This document shows, in pieces, positions 45,011-52,348 of a stretch of DNA of 64,000 bases. Source of the DNA: Halosolutus amylolyticus (GTDB lineage: Archaea; Halobacteriota; Halobacteria; Halobacteriales; Natrialbaceae); contig NZ_JALIQP010000003.1 of assembly GCF_023566055.1 (NCBI RefSeq), forward strand, positions 248,001 to 312,000. Reading direction: 5' to 3'. The position numbers and the translations under genes are program-made. Below the pieces are notes generated by a model that worked only from the letters and a program-made list of their open reading frames with translations, searched no databases and was not told the origin of the DNA. The first letter of the stretch is position 1. Each line of letters opens with the position of its first letter.

Positions 45011-45528
45011 TCACGCGAAGTAGTCCTGAAGCACCGTTCCGAAACCGGTGGCGCCGATCGCGAACGCGAGGAGCCCGCCGACGCCGGAGAGCGCGAGCAG
45101 GCCGTTATCGCCGCACCCACCAGCAACGGCTTCAGCCGCCCGTCATCGCGACCGACCAGTCGCTCTCCGATCGCGAGGTACGCGACGACGGAGCCGATCG
45201 CCCACACCACGTAGGCCACCAGCAGGAGCGGGAGCGCGACGAGGATACCGACGATCGTGATCGACAGCACGACGGCCAGGAACAGGACTGCGAGCAGCGA
45301 CAGGAAGCCGTAGAGAAACGAACCGAGGGGCTCCTCGAGGACGGTCGTCGTCATTCGATCGACGTAGTCCGGGGCGACCGCGACCATGATCGCCCCGACG
45401 GCCAGCGTCGTCAGGAAGGCACCGATCGCGCTGCCGACGAGGCCGTCGGTTACGGCGACATCGGTACCGATACCGTCGGGTCGTGCGACCTGCGTGACTG
45501 TCGCGACGGCCTGCAGGAGTCCGGTCAT
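45011..45528 (-). pseudogene. Polytopic membrane protein gene with a C-terminal frameshift
   Basis: The frame starting at ATG 45528 (preceded by GGAG) encodes about 135 residues with several helices (GSAIGAFLTTLAVGAIMVAVA, FLYGFLSLLAVLFLAVVLSITIVGILVALPLLLVAYVVWAIGSVVAYLAIG), then changes abruptly to Arg/Ser-rich sequence after VGAAI. In the adjacent frame the sequence continues as GLLALSGVGGLLAFAIGATGFGTVLQDYFA before a TGA at 45011, a normal membrane-protein end. A single missing base near 45105-45110 explains this. It is either a recent mutation or a sequencing error. In the unshifted frame the ORF ends at 44995. Confidence 0.75.
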
Positions 45529-45667
45529 ACTCCTCTCGCGCACTGGAGGAACGTAAGGGCACGCATCGATCGCCGGGGGAAGGCGGGTAGCGATCGTCCG
45601 TCAACCGATTCGGACTGTCACTCGGGCGCGAAGCTTATCTGCCCCCGTCGCCTCCGGACGGCAGTCT

Positions 45668-45940
45668 ATGACCAACGATGCGTTTACGGCCCCCGAAACG
45701 ACTGCTGACGAGTGGATCGACGTCCGAATGACCGACCCCGAGCACGGCGAGTGGGACGTCGACGTCGTCGTGGCTGGCGGTCGCGTCGAGTACGTGGACC
45801 TCCGAATCAAGCCCGCCCTCTGCGGCAGATTCGTCGACTGCCTTCTCGATGACGTCGACAAGGATCGCGCCGCGTCGATCCTGCACGCGGCCGCGAGCCG
45901 ACGCGGGGTCGATCTCGACGTCGATCGGGCGGGCGAGTAG
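45668..45940 (+). CDS. Small acidic protein of unknown function
   Basis: A 90-residue soluble acidic protein, MTNDAFTAPETTADEWIDVRMTDP at the start. The core DVDVVVAGGRVEYVDLRIKPALCGRFVDCLLDDVDKDRAASILHAAASRRGV suggests a small alpha/beta fold. I recognise no family. It has its own ATG, and a run of T follows the stop codon (45943 onward). Neighbouring genes are unrelated. Confidence 0.6.
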   Translation: MTNDAFTAPETTADEWIDVRMTDPEHGEWDVDVVVAGGRVEYVDLRIKPALCGRFVDCLLDDVDKDRAASILHAAASRRGVDLDVDRAGE

Positions 45941-45943
45941 CCA

Positions 45944-45950
45944 GTTTTTC
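45944..45950 (+). terminator. T-run terminator after the small acidic protein
   Basis: AGTTTTTC follows the stop codon at 45940 within a few bases. Archaeal transcription ends at such U-runs without needing a hairpin. Confidence 0.4.
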
Positions 45951-46072
45951 GCGTCGACGCCGCCGCGTCTCACACGCCCGCCCCGTCACGCAGGATTGAT
46001 CGGCTCGATCGAACTGACTGTCGCCGCGATCGGCAGGAACGGGTTTTGTCCGTCCACGTCCTACGTACCCAT

Positions 46073-46510
46073 ATGCGAAGCAAACGCCTGCAACGCGAGA
46101 TCGACGATCTGGTGGCTCAGGGCTGGCGGATCGAAACGGAAACTCCCGATCGGGTCGTGATGGTCGACCGCAAGTTCGGCTCGGTGGCCTCGCACGTCCT
46201 GGTCGCGATCCTGACGTTCTGGTGGACGATGGGACTCGGAAACCTCGTGTGGGGCGCGTACAACTACGTCTCGAAGTCCCGGCGGCGGGTGCTCTGGGAT
46301 CGGCAGGGAACCTGTCCGGAGTGCGGGGCGAGGGTCTCCGAGGACGCGGCGTACTGCCCCTCCTGCGGCACGGACGTCGAGGACGAACCGGTGACCACGA
46401 CCGACGAGGGGATGGTCTGCCCCGACTGTCAGGCGATCGTCTCCGAAGGATCGCGGTACTGCCGGGCCTGCGGGGCGAAACTCGCCGACGCGAGGGAATC
46501 CGCGAGCTAA
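46073..46510 (+). CDS. Zinc-ribbon membrane protein
   Basis: The 145-residue product has a basic N-terminus (MRSKRLQREIDDLVAQGW), a membrane-like segment (ASHVLVAILTFWWTMGLGNLVWGAYNYV, about 45-70) and two C4 zinc ribbons near the end: CPECGARVSEDAAYCPSCG and CPDCQAIVSEGSRYCRACG. The zinc ribbons are expected to face the cytoplasm. This resembles a conserved haloarchaeal zinc-ribbon family without known role. Start ATG 46073; the 9 upstream codons of the frame are poorly supported. The next gene begins 72 bp later. Confidence 0.85.
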   Translation: MRSKRLQREIDDLVAQGWRIETETPDRVVMVDRKFGSVASHVLVAILTFWWTMGLGNLVWGAYNYVSKSRRRVLWDRQGTCPECGARVSEDAAYCPSCGTDVEDEPVTTTDEGMVCPDCQAIVSEGSRYCRACGAKLADARESAS

Positions 46511-46582
46511 CCCGTCGACGCCGGTCGTCGACGACCGGCCGAAAAACACGCCCGTTTTACCACCGTAGCCAGAACGTCCGAT

Positions 46583-47335
46583 ATGGAGTGTCGTCACTGC
46601 GCCTCGCCGCTCGAGAAACCCGGGGACTTCTGTCTGGTCTGCCGGGAGGCAAACACCGAGGCCGTGGTGCTCGACGCGACGCGCGATCGGGCGAGGCTGA
46701 CGATGCTCGCAGGTGACGATACGGGCCGCGATCCCGCCGCCGGCGCGACGGACGACGTCCTCGGGGAGACGACGGTGACGACGACGCCGGAGGACGGCGA
46801 GAACGAGGTCGTCGAACTGCGGAACTTCGCAGGCCTGATCGGCGACGAGATCCGGCGCAAGCGGCCCGAGGAAGTCTACGCAGGTGGGTCGCGCGCGGTG
46901 ATCCGGGCCGTTCGCGAGGACATTCACCACCAGTTCTACCGCGTCGACGACGAGGACCCGGTCCAGGCGGTTCTCGAACGGCGCGGGAATCGCGCGCTCG
47001 ACGTGGTCGAGACCCCGCCAGCGGAGAAGATCGGCGGGAGTCACTCGACGCTCATCGGCGGCCGGACCGGTATGCGGGCCATCCAGACCGTGGCTGGCCA
47101 CCCACACGTCAAGAAGGTGATCCCCGGCCCGATCGACGCCGGTGGGAAGGGCTCCCAGTCGGGTCTCCGGGCGAAGGTGACCCGCGCCGACGACGGCGGC
47201 AACGTCCGGATGCTCCTGCGCGACGGGTCGAGCGTCCAGGAGAACCGCGTCGTGACGACGGCCCGCGATCGGGAGATGGGCGAGCGGATCCGGGCGGATC
47301 TCAACGACGTCCTGACCGAGGCGGAGTTCCAGTAG
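46583..47335 (+). CDS. DUF2103-family metal-binding protein
   Basis: The 250-residue protein has an N-terminal zinc ribbon (CRHCASPLEKPGDFCLVC, residues 3-20) and a DUF2103-type C-terminal domain (about 140-245; EKIGGSHSTLIGGRTGMRAIQTVAGHPHVKKVIPGPIDAGGKGSQSGLRAKVTRADDGGNVRMLLRDGSSVQENRVVTT). Conserved His and Gly residues suggest metal binding. The function is unknown; the S-H-S-T-L and H-P-x-V-K-K-V motifs are those of the predicted metal-binding family. Monocistronic. Confidence 0.88.
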   Translation: MECRHCASPLEKPGDFCLVCREANTEAVVLDATRDRARLTMLAGDDTGRDPAAGATDDVLGETTVTTTPEDGENEVVELRNFAGLIGDEIRRKRPEEVYAGGSRAVIRAVREDIHHQFYRVDDEDPVQAVLERRGNRALDVVETPPAEKIGGSHSTLIGGRTGMRAIQTVAGHPHVKKVIPGPIDAGGKGSQSGLRAKVTRADDGGNVRMLLRDGSSVQENRVVTTARDREMGERIRADLNDVLTEAEFQ

Positions 47336-47380
47336 CCCATCCCCGCCGAACTGGACGGGTCGTCTCTCGATGGTCGCCAC

Positions 47381-47416
47381 AGATAGTGTCACGGACCGAT
47401 GGAAGTGACACTGTCT
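47381..47416. terminator. Strong stem-loop between DUF2103 gene and the next membrane gene
   Basis: AGATAGTGTCAC (47381-47392) and GTGACACTGTCT (47405-47416) pair over 12 bp with one mismatch around a 12-nt loop. It lies 45 bp after the DUF2103 stop. It could be a terminator or a symmetric protein site near the next promoter. Confidence 0.5.
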
Positions 47417-47466
47417 GCCCCTTGTCCGGCCCTTATCCGATCGGGTGTAATTAGATATAATTAGCT

Positions 47467-47670
47467 ATGCTCGATCGTCCCGACCTCATCCTGGCCGCGA
47501 TCCCGCTCCTCAGCGTGAGTGGTCTCGCCCTCCAGTCGGTCGTCGTTGCGGGAATCGGGACGGGGCTGCTCACGGGGCCGCTATCGGTCGCCGGCTATCT
47601 CGCCGCGTTCGCGCTGATCCTCCGGGAGTTGCTCGCGGGACCGCTCGCCGACCGATCGGGGGAGTCGTAA
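47467..47670 (+). CDS. Small membrane protein, 67 residues
   Basis: The protein is largely hydrophobic: LILAAIPLLSVSGLALQSVVVAGIGTGLLTG and LSVAGYLAAFALILRELLAGPLA form two helices around a short turn, with a polar end. The region just upstream (GTGTAATTAGATATAATTAGCT) is unusually AT-rich and probably contains the transcription start. The family is not recognised. It precedes the L37Ae operon by 42 bp on the same strand and may share its transcript. Confidence 0.65.
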   Translation: MLDRPDLILAAIPLLSVSGLALQSVVVAGIGTGLLTGPLSVAGYLAAFALILRELLAGPLADRSGES

Positions 47671-47712
47671 CTCAACAGGTTTAAGAATCCGCTAGCGATA
47701 GACAGCAGTACT

Positions 47713-47976
47713 ATGGCCAAGAAAGGAACGGTCGGCAGCGCGGGCCGGTTCGGCGCTCGCTACGGTCGCGTTGCTCGACGGCGTGTCAGTGAGATCGAAG
47801 ACGACATGGAGAGCGCGCAGGTCGACGGCGACGACGTGACGCGCGTCGGCACCGGTATCTGGAAGAACGAGGAGACCGGCGAGGTCTTCACCGGCGGCGC
47901 GTTCCGTCCGGAGACCCCCGCCGGCCGGACCGTCAAACGGTCGATCCGTGCTGCACTGGCCGACGACGAGGAGTAA
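47713..47976 (+). CDS. rpl37ae: 50S ribosomal protein L37Ae, zinc-less variant
   Basis: The 87-residue protein begins [32 protein letters not shown] and continues with [38 protein letters not shown], matching the L37Ae family over its whole length. The four zinc-binding Cys of the standard CxxC...CxxC finger are absent: the segment between residues 33 and 58 holds Val, Asp, Asn, Glu and Thr instead. The fold may be kept without zinc. It is the first gene of the conserved archaeal cluster rpl37ae-rpoP-pcc1-pfdB-DUF3194. Confidence 0.93.
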   Translation: MAKKGTVGSAGRFGARYGRVARRRVSEIEDDMESAQVDGDDVTRVGTGIWKNEETGEVFTGGAFRPETPAGRTVKRSIRAALADDEE

Positions 47977-47999
47977 CCTCCCCGCTCACACACTCACGC

Positions 48000-48134
48000 A
48001 TGAGCTACAAGTGTTCTCGCTGTAAGCGCGACGTCAAGCTCGACGAGTACGGCGGTGTCCGCTGTCCCTACTGTGGCCACCGCGTGCTCCTGAAAGAACG
48101 CAGCCGCGACGTCAAGGAAGTCGACGTCGAATAG
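48000..48134 (+). CDS. rpoP: DNA-directed RNA polymerase subunit P (Rpb12)
   Basis: This 44-residue protein is a small zinc-ribbon subunit of archaeal RNA polymerase that binds the platform between subunits D and L. Both CxxC pairs are present: CSRC near the N-terminus and CPYC in the middle ([19 protein letters not shown]...CPYCGHRV). Length is normal for the subunit. It starts 23 bp after the L37Ae stop and is followed after four bases by pcc1, so it is in an operon. Confidence 0.97.
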   Translation: MSYKCSRCKRDVKLDEYGGVRCPYCGHRVLLKERSRDVKEVDVE

Positions 48135-48138
48135 GCCG

Positions 48139-48411
48139 GTGTCTTCTCACGACGCGACCCTCGAGTTCGAGTACGAGACCGCGTCTCGCGCACGGATCGT
48201 CGCCGAGAGCGTCGCCCGCGAGATCGGCGAGATCGACGACGATCGCTCCCGGACGACGATCGATCGGGACGATACGATCGTCCGGATCGAGATCGACGCG
48301 GCCGACGTCGTCGCCCTGCGGGCGGCGCTGAACACCTGGTTCTCGCTGATCGACGTGGCGGAACGGACGGCGGACGTCGGGGCCGCGGTAACGGCCGACG
48401 GCGATCGATAG
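48139..48411 (+). CDS. pcc1: KEOPS complex subunit Pcc1
   Basis: Pcc1 is the small dimerising subunit of the KEOPS complex that makes t6A37 in tRNA. The 90-residue protein has LEFEYETASRARIVAESVAREIGEIDDDRSRTTIDRDDTIVRIEIDAADVVALRAALNTWFSLIDVAERTADV, the usual Pcc1 pattern (N-terminal beta hairpin, then helix, with the L-R-A-x-x-N-x-W motif). The start codon is GTG, four bases after the rpoP stop. The gap to pfdB is about 80 bp. KEOPS partners Kae1/Bud32 and Cgi121 are not in the window. Confidence 0.92.
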   Translation: MSSHDATLEFEYETASRARIVAESVAREIGEIDDDRSRTTIDRDDTIVRIEIDAADVVALRAALNTWFSLIDVAERTADVGAAVTADGDR

Positions 48412-48490
48412 GGATGGACCTCGATTCCCCACCCGGTGCTCGTGATCGCCAAAGCTTGCCTTTATCAGTGCGGAGGGCGACGGTCGAAAC

Positions 48491-48892
48491 ATGCAAGGTA
48501 ATCTGCCGCCGGAAGCACAGGAGAAAATCGAAGAACTGCAGGGTCTGCAGGAGACCGCACAGGAGGTCGCCGTCCAGAAGCAGGAGGCCGAGTCGAGCCT
48601 CACCGAGGCCCAGAACGCGCTCGACGAACTCGAGAACATCGACGAGGACACGACGATGTACCGCAACGTCGGCGAACTCCTCGTCGAGACCGAGTACGAC
48701 GAGGCCGAGGAGGACCTCGAGGACAAGGTCGACACGCTCGAGATCCGCCTCGAGACGCTCGAAAAGCAGGAAGACCGCGTCCAGCAGCAGTTCGAGAGCC
48801 TCCAGGAGGAACTCGAGGACCTGCTCGGCGGCGGCGGTGCGATGGGCGGCGGCCCGGCCGGTCCCGGCGGCCCCGGTGCTGGCGGCGCGTAA
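48491..48892 (+). CDS. pfdB: Prefoldin subunit beta
   Basis: Prefoldin beta forms, with alpha, the hexameric jellyfish-shaped co-chaperone that delivers unfolded protein to the thermosome. The 133-residue product is a long coiled coil with a central beta hairpin: [77 protein letters not shown], and a Gly/Ala/Pro-rich tail. The helices and the [10 protein letters not shown] hairpin match the family. The DUF3194 gene starts at the base after the stop codon. Confidence 0.96.
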   Translation: MQGNLPPEAQEKIEELQGLQETAQEVAVQKQEAESSLTEAQNALDELENIDEDTTMYRNVGELLVETEYDEAEEDLEDKVDTLEIRLETLEKQEDRVQQQFESLQEELEDLLGGGGAMGGGPAGPGGPGAGGA

Positions 48893-49147
48893 ATGACGGC
48901 CGACGAACCGTCCGACGAAACGATCGTTCGGACGGCGGCCGAGGCCGCGGAAGGCCTCATCTTCTCGCGGTACAAGCAGTCAGCGGTGCGTGACTTCGAC
49001 GTCACCGTCTCCTTCGAGGACGGCGTCCTCGAGGTCGACGTCTACCTGAACGCACCCGACGATGAAGACGGTCCGGATCCCGATCAGGTCGCCGACGACG
49101 CCGCCCTCGCCGCACGGGAAGCCGTCGACGACCTGTTCGACGAGTAG
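48893..49147 (+). CDS. DUF3194 family protein
   Basis: An 84-residue acidic protein starting with the ATG immediately after the pfdB stop, hence translationally coupled. The core ETIVRTAAEAAEGLIFSRYKQSAVRDFDVTVSFEDGVLEVDVYLNAP matches DUF3194, a haloarchaeal/archaeal family found next to prefoldin beta. Its function is unknown; neighbours suggest a role in protein folding or translation. It is the last gene of the cluster begun at rpl37ae. Confidence 0.88.
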   Translation: MTADEPSDETIVRTAAEAAEGLIFSRYKQSAVRDFDVTVSFEDGVLEVDVYLNAPDDEDGPDPDQVADDAALAAREAVDDLFDE

Positions 49148-49431
49148 CGGTCGTCCGACGACCGCGACTTCTCCGCTACGTATCGCCGATCAGTCGGCGG
49201 TCCGGCGTTCTCCCGGGCCGCGAAGCGTTCGCGACACAAGTAATTAGTACCGCTTCCTCGAAACGAAACACGAGGACGATGGAGACCGCTTCTCAGTAAC
49301 TCGGCGCTCCCGATCGTCGCGGTAGACGTGAGTAGCGAGGGAGAGCCGGATCCACTTCTGACAGTCCGCGCGGAGCCATCGCGCCGGACCCGGTACAGCC
49401 GAACGACAGCCATGAGACCACTATCGACAAC

Positions 49432-50775
49432 ATGTCACGAACGCGGACGCGAACCGAGCGGAGACGAACAGTCGTCGCGAACCGATCGCAGACCACCCCC
49501 GTCGAGACGAGCGAGATTCGCGCACTCGTCCGGGCGGCGGGCGACGCGGTCGTCGCCGACGTAACACAGTCCGGCCCGGACGACTCCGGGACGTACTTCG
49601 GTCGCGGCACGGTCGCAGAACTCGCCGAAACCGTCGCCGAAACCGATGCCCAGCGGGTCGTCGTCGACGACGAACTCGATCCGGGTCAGCACCACGCCCT
49701 CGAGTCGGCGATGCCCGACGGGACGACGGTCCTCGATCGGTACCGGCTCGTACTCGAACTCTTCGAGGCGGGCGCGGGGTCGCGACGGGCGAAACTACAG
49801 GTCGAACTGGCGCGGCTCCGATACGAATTGCCGCGCTTGATCGAGTCGGCGGACGAGGGGCTGCTCAACGAAGTGACCGAGAAGGGGTCGCCGGTCTACG
49901 ACGTGCGCGACCGGATCGATCGACTCGAGCGGAAGCTCGACGAACTGCCGAATCCGGCGGACCAGTTCCGTCAGCGTCGCCGCGAGGAGGGGTTCGACCT
50001 CGTCACGATCGCGGGCTACACGAACGCCGGCAAGTCGACGCTGCTCCACCGGCTCGCCGACGACATGTCGCTCGCCGATTCGGAGCCGTCGGCGGGGACG
50101 AACGTGACCGACGAACCGACGGATGCAACGGGACCGTCCAAAGACGGCACCGCGGCCGTCGGAGATCGGCTGTTCGAGACCCTCGAGACGACGACCCGAC
50201 GGGCGACGCTCGCGGGCCGACCGGTGCTCGCGACGGACACGGTCGGGTTCGTCGACGACCTGCCACACGATCTGATCGAGTCGTTCAGTTCGACGCTCTC
50301 GGAGGCGGGTGCAGCCGACGTCGTCGTGCTCGTGGTCGACGCGAGCGATCCCGAGTCGCGATTCCGGGATCGCCTCGACGTTTCGCTCGAGGTGCTCGGG
50401 ACACAGGGTGTCGACGACGACCGGATCGTGACCGCGCTGAACAAGGTCGATCGCCTCTCGGGAGCGGAGCGAACACGACGCCGCGAGATCGCCGCGGAGC
50501 GGCTACCGTCGGCCGCGACCCGTCCGATCACGGTGAGCGTGCTCGAGGGGACGAACCTCGGGACGGTACGAGACGCGATCGTCGATCGACTGCCGACGGA
50601 ACGCGCGACCCTCCGTCTCCCGAACTGTGACGAGGCGATGGCACTCGTCTCCCGAGCGTACGATCGGACCCACGTGGAGACGGTCGATTACGACGGGACC
50701 GACGTGACGCTCGTCTGTCGCGGTCGGCCAGCCGTTGTCGAGCGATTACGGAGAGCGGCCGAGCGACTCCAGTGA
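49432..50775 (+). CDS. hflX: Ribosome-associated GTPase HflX
   Basis: The 447-residue product has an N-terminal HflX domain (DSGTYFGRGTVAELAETV, VVVDDELDPGQHHALESAM, GSRRAKLQVELARLRYELPRL, about 50-150), a coiled linker, and a G domain with P-loop G195-YTNAGKST, switch DTVGFVDDLPHDLIESFSSTLSEA, NKVD and a C-terminal region. An acidic/Ser-Thr-rich insertion (about 210-240) sits just after the P-loop. HflX binds ribosomes and splits or rescues stalled ones. Start ATG 49432 with a 284-bp upstream gap. Monocistronic. Confidence 0.94.
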   Translation: MSRTRTRTERRRTVVANRSQTTPVETSEIRALVRAAGDAVVADVTQSGPDDSGTYFGRGTVAELAETVAETDAQRVVVDDELDPGQHHALESAMPDGTTVLDRYRLVLELFEAGAGSRRAKLQVELARLRYELPRLIESADEGLLNEVTEKGSPVYDVRDRIDRLERKLDELPNPADQFRQRRREEGFDLVTIAGYTNAGKSTLLHRLADDMSLADSEPSAGTNVTDEPTDATGPSKDGTAAVGDRLFETLETTTRRATLAGRPVLATDTVGFVDDLPHDLIESFSSTLSEAGAADVVVLVVDASDPESRFRDRLDVSLEVLGTQGVDDDRIVTALNKVDRLSGAERTRRREIAAERLPSAATRPITVSVLEGTNLGTVRDAIVDRLPTERATLRLPNCDEAMALVSRAYDRTHVETVDYDGTDVTLVCRGRPAVVERLRRAAERLQ

Positions 50776-50805
50776 TCCGTACCTGAGTGCGCGCTGGACC
50801 GACGG

Positions 50806-51711
50806 TCACTGCATCGCCTTGACCCAGCCAGGCACCGATGCCATTCCGTCTTTGTCCTCCCACCCGTTTTCACGGAGATACGCCTCGAGGTCCGTGAATT
50901 CGATGCCGAATCGATCCTCGAGGGCGTCGACGTCGGCGCTGTAACCGACCTCGTTGAACCACTCGCACATGATCGTAAACTCCTCGCCGAACGAGTCGTA
51001 GGCGTCCTCGATCGGAACGTGGACGGGTTCGACGTCGACGCCGGTGACGTCCGAGAGAACCTCGGCCGTCTCGGCGAGCGTCTTCTCGTCGCCAGCGAGT
51101 TCGATGCGATCGTCGACGTACTCCTCGGGGTTCTCGAAGGCGACCGCAGCGGCTCGACCCACGTCCTGCACGTCGATCATCTGTAGCGAGACGTCCTCCT
51201 CGAGCGGCAGGGCAATCTGGCCGTCCTCGACGACGTCCTCCGCAAACGCCTCGAAGTTCTGGTAGAAGAACACGGGCTGGAGGACCGTCAGCGGCAGGTC
51301 GAGTTCCTGGGCGTGCTGGTCGATTTCCCACGCCGAGTCGAAGTGCGGGACGCCGGTATCGCGCTCGTGACTGCCGACGCCGCTGAGAACGAACTGGTCG
51401 ACGCCCTCCTCGGCGGCGACCTCGGCGATGTTCCTCCCCTGCTGGACCTGCTGGTCGTAGCCCTGCGTCCAGAAGTTCGTCACCGCGAAGACGGCGTCGA
51501 CCTCGCCGACGTGGGGTGCGAGCGACGCCTTCTCGTTCAGGTCGCCCTCGACCATCGTCACGCCGCGATCGGCCAGGTCTCGAGCAGTTTCGCTCGAGGC
51601 GTCGCGAGTCAGGCCGTAGACGTCGAAGTCGGTCTCGGCGGCAAGCAGGTGATCGACCACGGCACCGCCCTGGTTCCCGGTCGCACCGGTGACGAGAACG
51701 CGTTCGACCAT
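50806..51711 (-). CDS. NmrA-like NAD(P)-binding protein
   Basis: The 301-residue atypical SDR starts with the dinucleotide motif VLVTGATGNQGGAVVDHLL (5-23). Typical NmrA/HSCARG segments follow: VTMVEGDLNEKASLAPHVGEVDAVFAVTNFWTQGYDQQVQQGRNIAEVAAEEGVDQFVLSGVGSH and LPLTVLQPVFFYQNFEAF. Such proteins sense the NADPH/NADP ratio or act as reductases. A strong GGAGGTG ribosome-binding site lies at 51719-51725, in the end of a short leader ORF (51713-51787) whose stop overlaps by a few bases with this start region (TGAGATG). Confidence 0.9.
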   Translation of the reverse strand: MVERVLVTGATGNQGGAVVDHLLAAETDFDVYGLTRDASSETARDLADRGVTMVEGDLNEKASLAPHVGEVDAVFAVTNFWTQGYDQQVQQGRNIAEVAAEEGVDQFVLSGVGSHERDTGVPHFDSAWEIDQHAQELDLPLTVLQPVFFYQNFEAFAEDVVEDGQIALPLEEDVSLQMIDVQDVGRAAAVAFENPEEYVDDRIELAGDEKTLAETAEVLSDVTGVDVEPVHVPIEDAYDSFGEEFTIMCEWFNEVGYSADVDALEDRFGIEFTDLEAYLRENGWEDKDGMASVPGWVKAMQ

Positions 51712-51712
51712 C

Positions 51713-51787
51713 TCAGTTCACCTCCAGTTCGTCGGTGGGGACAGTCGGAGTCGATACCGTCGTCGCCGCGACGGAAACTGGTTTCAT
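51713..51787 (-). CDS. Leaderless 24-codon leader ORF before the NmrA-like gene
   Basis: ATG 51787 lies 26 nt after the TATA box at 51813-51820, so it would be the 5' end of the transcript. The peptide (24 residues, Thr/Val/Pro-rich, beginning MKPVSV and ending ELEVN) stops one base before the ATG of the NmrA-like gene (TGAGATG). Its last codons contain the GGAGGTG ribosome-binding site of that gene. It probably controls or couples translation. Confidence 0.5.
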   Translation of the reverse strand: MKPVSVAATTVSTPTVPTDELEVN

Positions 51788-51812
51788 TACGTTATCTGGT
51801 TCGCTCTGTAAC

Positions 51813-51820
51813 CTATATAT
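51813..51820 (-). promoter_or_regulatory. TATA box of the NmrA leader operon
   Basis: CTATATAT (ATATATAG on the minus strand) lies 26 nt before the leader ORF start at 51787 and implies a leaderless transcript. Confidence 0.6.
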
Positions 51821-52092
51821 CTGTTTGGCGACAAGAATGCAACCACGTAACACCGGCGTCAGCGGGAACGGGTGACAGGTCGATCTCCTGTCAGTTCCGG
51901 TGACCGACTTCGAGAGTGCGACCCCGTCGATCGACGACGGTACCGGCACCGTCGGCATCGATCGCGGACCGAGACCGTCCCGGTCGCGACAGGTTCGCGT
52001 AGGTGCAGTCGTCACCCCGACCTGGGCGCTCTAGAAGGGCAGCAAGTCAGTAGCCGACGCGAGCGGGCTCTATCTTTAAATAGCGAGAGAAT

Positions 52093-52110
52093 CCCGCCGT
52101 TTACGGCGGG
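52093..52110 (+). repeat. Left-end hairpin of the tnpB element
   Basis: A 7-bp GC stem with TTTA loop near the left boundary. It matches the right-end hairpin in loop and stem core (GCCG/CGGC). Confidence 0.7.
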
Positions 52111-52222
52111 CGTGAATCGCGTCACTTGACTACGCAACCCACCGTCTACGGCAGTCTGAATACCAAACAGAATCTATTAGTACCAAAATAACGTACAAGG
52201 AATTGTGCGAACTGAAATCGAT

Positions 52223-52348
52223 ATGGAGCGGGGAAGTGAACTCCATGAGCGAGTGAAAAACTACGCTCGTGACAATGGTATCCGTCATCCCCGTGCCTAC
52301 GCTGAACTAATCGAAAAAGGATTAGACGCCAGTGACGACGATAACTAA
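52223..52348 (+). CDS. Small ORF of the tnpB element (41 residues)
   Basis: ATG 52223 to TAA 52348 encodes a basic, helical peptide (MERGSELHERVKNYARDNGI, then HPRAYAELIEKGL). Its last 17 bases overlap the GTG start of tnpB in another frame, suggesting coupled translation. It may be an accessory regulatory protein (ribbon-helix-helix-like) of the element; function is inferred only from position. Confidence 0.6.
   Translation: MERGSELHERVKNYARDNGIRHPRAYAELIEKGLDASDDDN

Larger units (their letters stand above)
51788..52222. other. Intergenic region ahead of the tnpB element
   Basis: This 435-bp stretch holds the promoter of the NmrA-like operon (right-to-left), GC-rich DNA from 51840 to 52060 in which I see no gene, and the left end of the tnpB element with its hairpin from about 52080. 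No tRNA or protein-like short ORF was found. Confidence 0.5.
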
